Positions 14,700-14,960 of a stretch of 14,960 nucleotides of DNA are shown in pieces. Made by a program: the position numbers and the translations under genes. The stretch is taken from contig JADJFK010000035.1 of assembly GCA_016708585.1 (NCBI GenBank), forward strand, positions 1 to 14,960. Reading direction: 5' to 3'. How positions within the stretch are numbered: position 1 is the first letter of the stretch; each line of letters begins with the position of its first letter. The notes beneath the pieces were generated by a model. That model saw only the letters and a list, made by a program, of their open reading frames with translations. It was not told where the DNA came from and ran no database searches. Source of the stretch: Sulfuritalea sp. GTDB taxonomy: Bacteria > Pseudomonadota > Gammaproteobacteria > Burkholderiales > Rhodocyclaceae.

Positions 14700-14960
14700 T
14701 CAGGCGAAATCCGGGTTGATCACCGCGCGCAGTACGGTTTGTGTCGCGCCGTCGCGTTCCCTGCCGGCGAACCACCAGACGCCGCCCTTCTTCACCGCCC
14801 AGTCGGCCTCCTCGCCGGCAAGCAGCAGCGCGGCGACGCGCCCCAGGGTGGGCTGGTGGCCGACGATCAGCACCGCGCCGCTGCGGTCGGGCCAGCCGGC
14901 GGCCTTGAGCAGGTCGCCGGCGGAAGCTCCGGTGCCCAGCCGCGGCTCGATCTCGTAGGG
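14700..14960 (-). CDS. sixA: Phosphohistidine phosphatase, SixA-type (partial, 5' end outside window)
   Basis: The last 86 residues of a histidine-phosphatase-superfamily protein are readable from the window edge to the TGA at 14702-14700. VLIVGHQPTLGRVAALLL contains the second catalytic His with the family G-H-x-P sequence; the frame then reads WAVKKGGVWWF and ends VLRAVINPDFA. This matches SixA, which removes phosphate from phosphohistidine domains of sensor kinases and phosphotransferase proteins. The N-terminal R-H-G motif lies beyond the edge and cannot be checked. It precedes the MarR gene on the same strand. Confidence 0.85.
   Translation of the reverse strand, partial: PYEIEPRLGTGASAGDLLKAAGWPDRSGAVLIVGHQPTLGRVAALLLAGEEADWAVKKGGVWWFAGRERDGATQTVLRAVINPDFA

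Overview
This window reads as chromosomal DNA from a high-GC betaproteobacterium. Rhodocyclales (an Azoarcus, Thauera or Dechloromonas relative) is my best guess, from protein flavour and gene combinations rather than from any search. There are no rRNA or tRNA genes, CRISPR arrays, transposases or integrases.

Left part, + strand. panD (pantothenate pathway) ends at a clear intrinsic terminator. A tight three-gene set follows, probably one transcription unit: a stand-alone CheY-like receiver, a membrane-anchored PAS/degenerate-kinase/DnaQ-type exonuclease fusion, and a CBS-pair protein with a DUF294 nucleotidyltransferase domain. The exonuclease gene is interrupted by two compensating frameshifts (near 1183 and 2684), although all its catalytic motifs survive. 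The unit ends at a long imperfect hairpin (4637-4699).

Middle islet, about 4745-5560, + strand. A DUF2442 gene is followed by a visibly more AT-rich ORF that looks like the tail of a GIY-YIG-type (T5orf172/Mug113-like) protein joined to a YozE-like helical domain, with the 5' part missing. Copies of an 11-bp repeat bracket this islet. A gene-free stretch with odd G/C runs (5559-5809) separates it from the next block.

Right-centre, - strand, read from 12959 down to 5810: kynurenine-formamidase-like alpha/beta hydrolase, AsmA-like envelope protein, RhlE-type DEAD-box helicase, then a Mla-type lipid transporter (STAS-fused permease, ATPase, MCE protein) and a fumarylacetoacetate-hydrolase-family enzyme. 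Gaps are 3-16 bp or 4-nt overlaps, except for a roughly 240-bp structured leader before the helicase with a plausible promoter. The helicase, transporter and FAH enzyme could therefore be one operon.

Right edge. A Tas-like aldo/keto reductase (+) converges on a MarR-family regulator (-), whose upstream region carries an AT-rich inverted repeat that looks like an autoregulatory operator. The window ends inside a SixA-type phosphohistidine phosphatase (-).

The most interesting content is the receiver / exonuclease-fused pseudo-kinase / nucleotidyltransferase module with its double frameshift, followed by the truncated islet gene and the dispersed palindromic repeat shared by the 4637-4699 hairpin and the helicase coding region.
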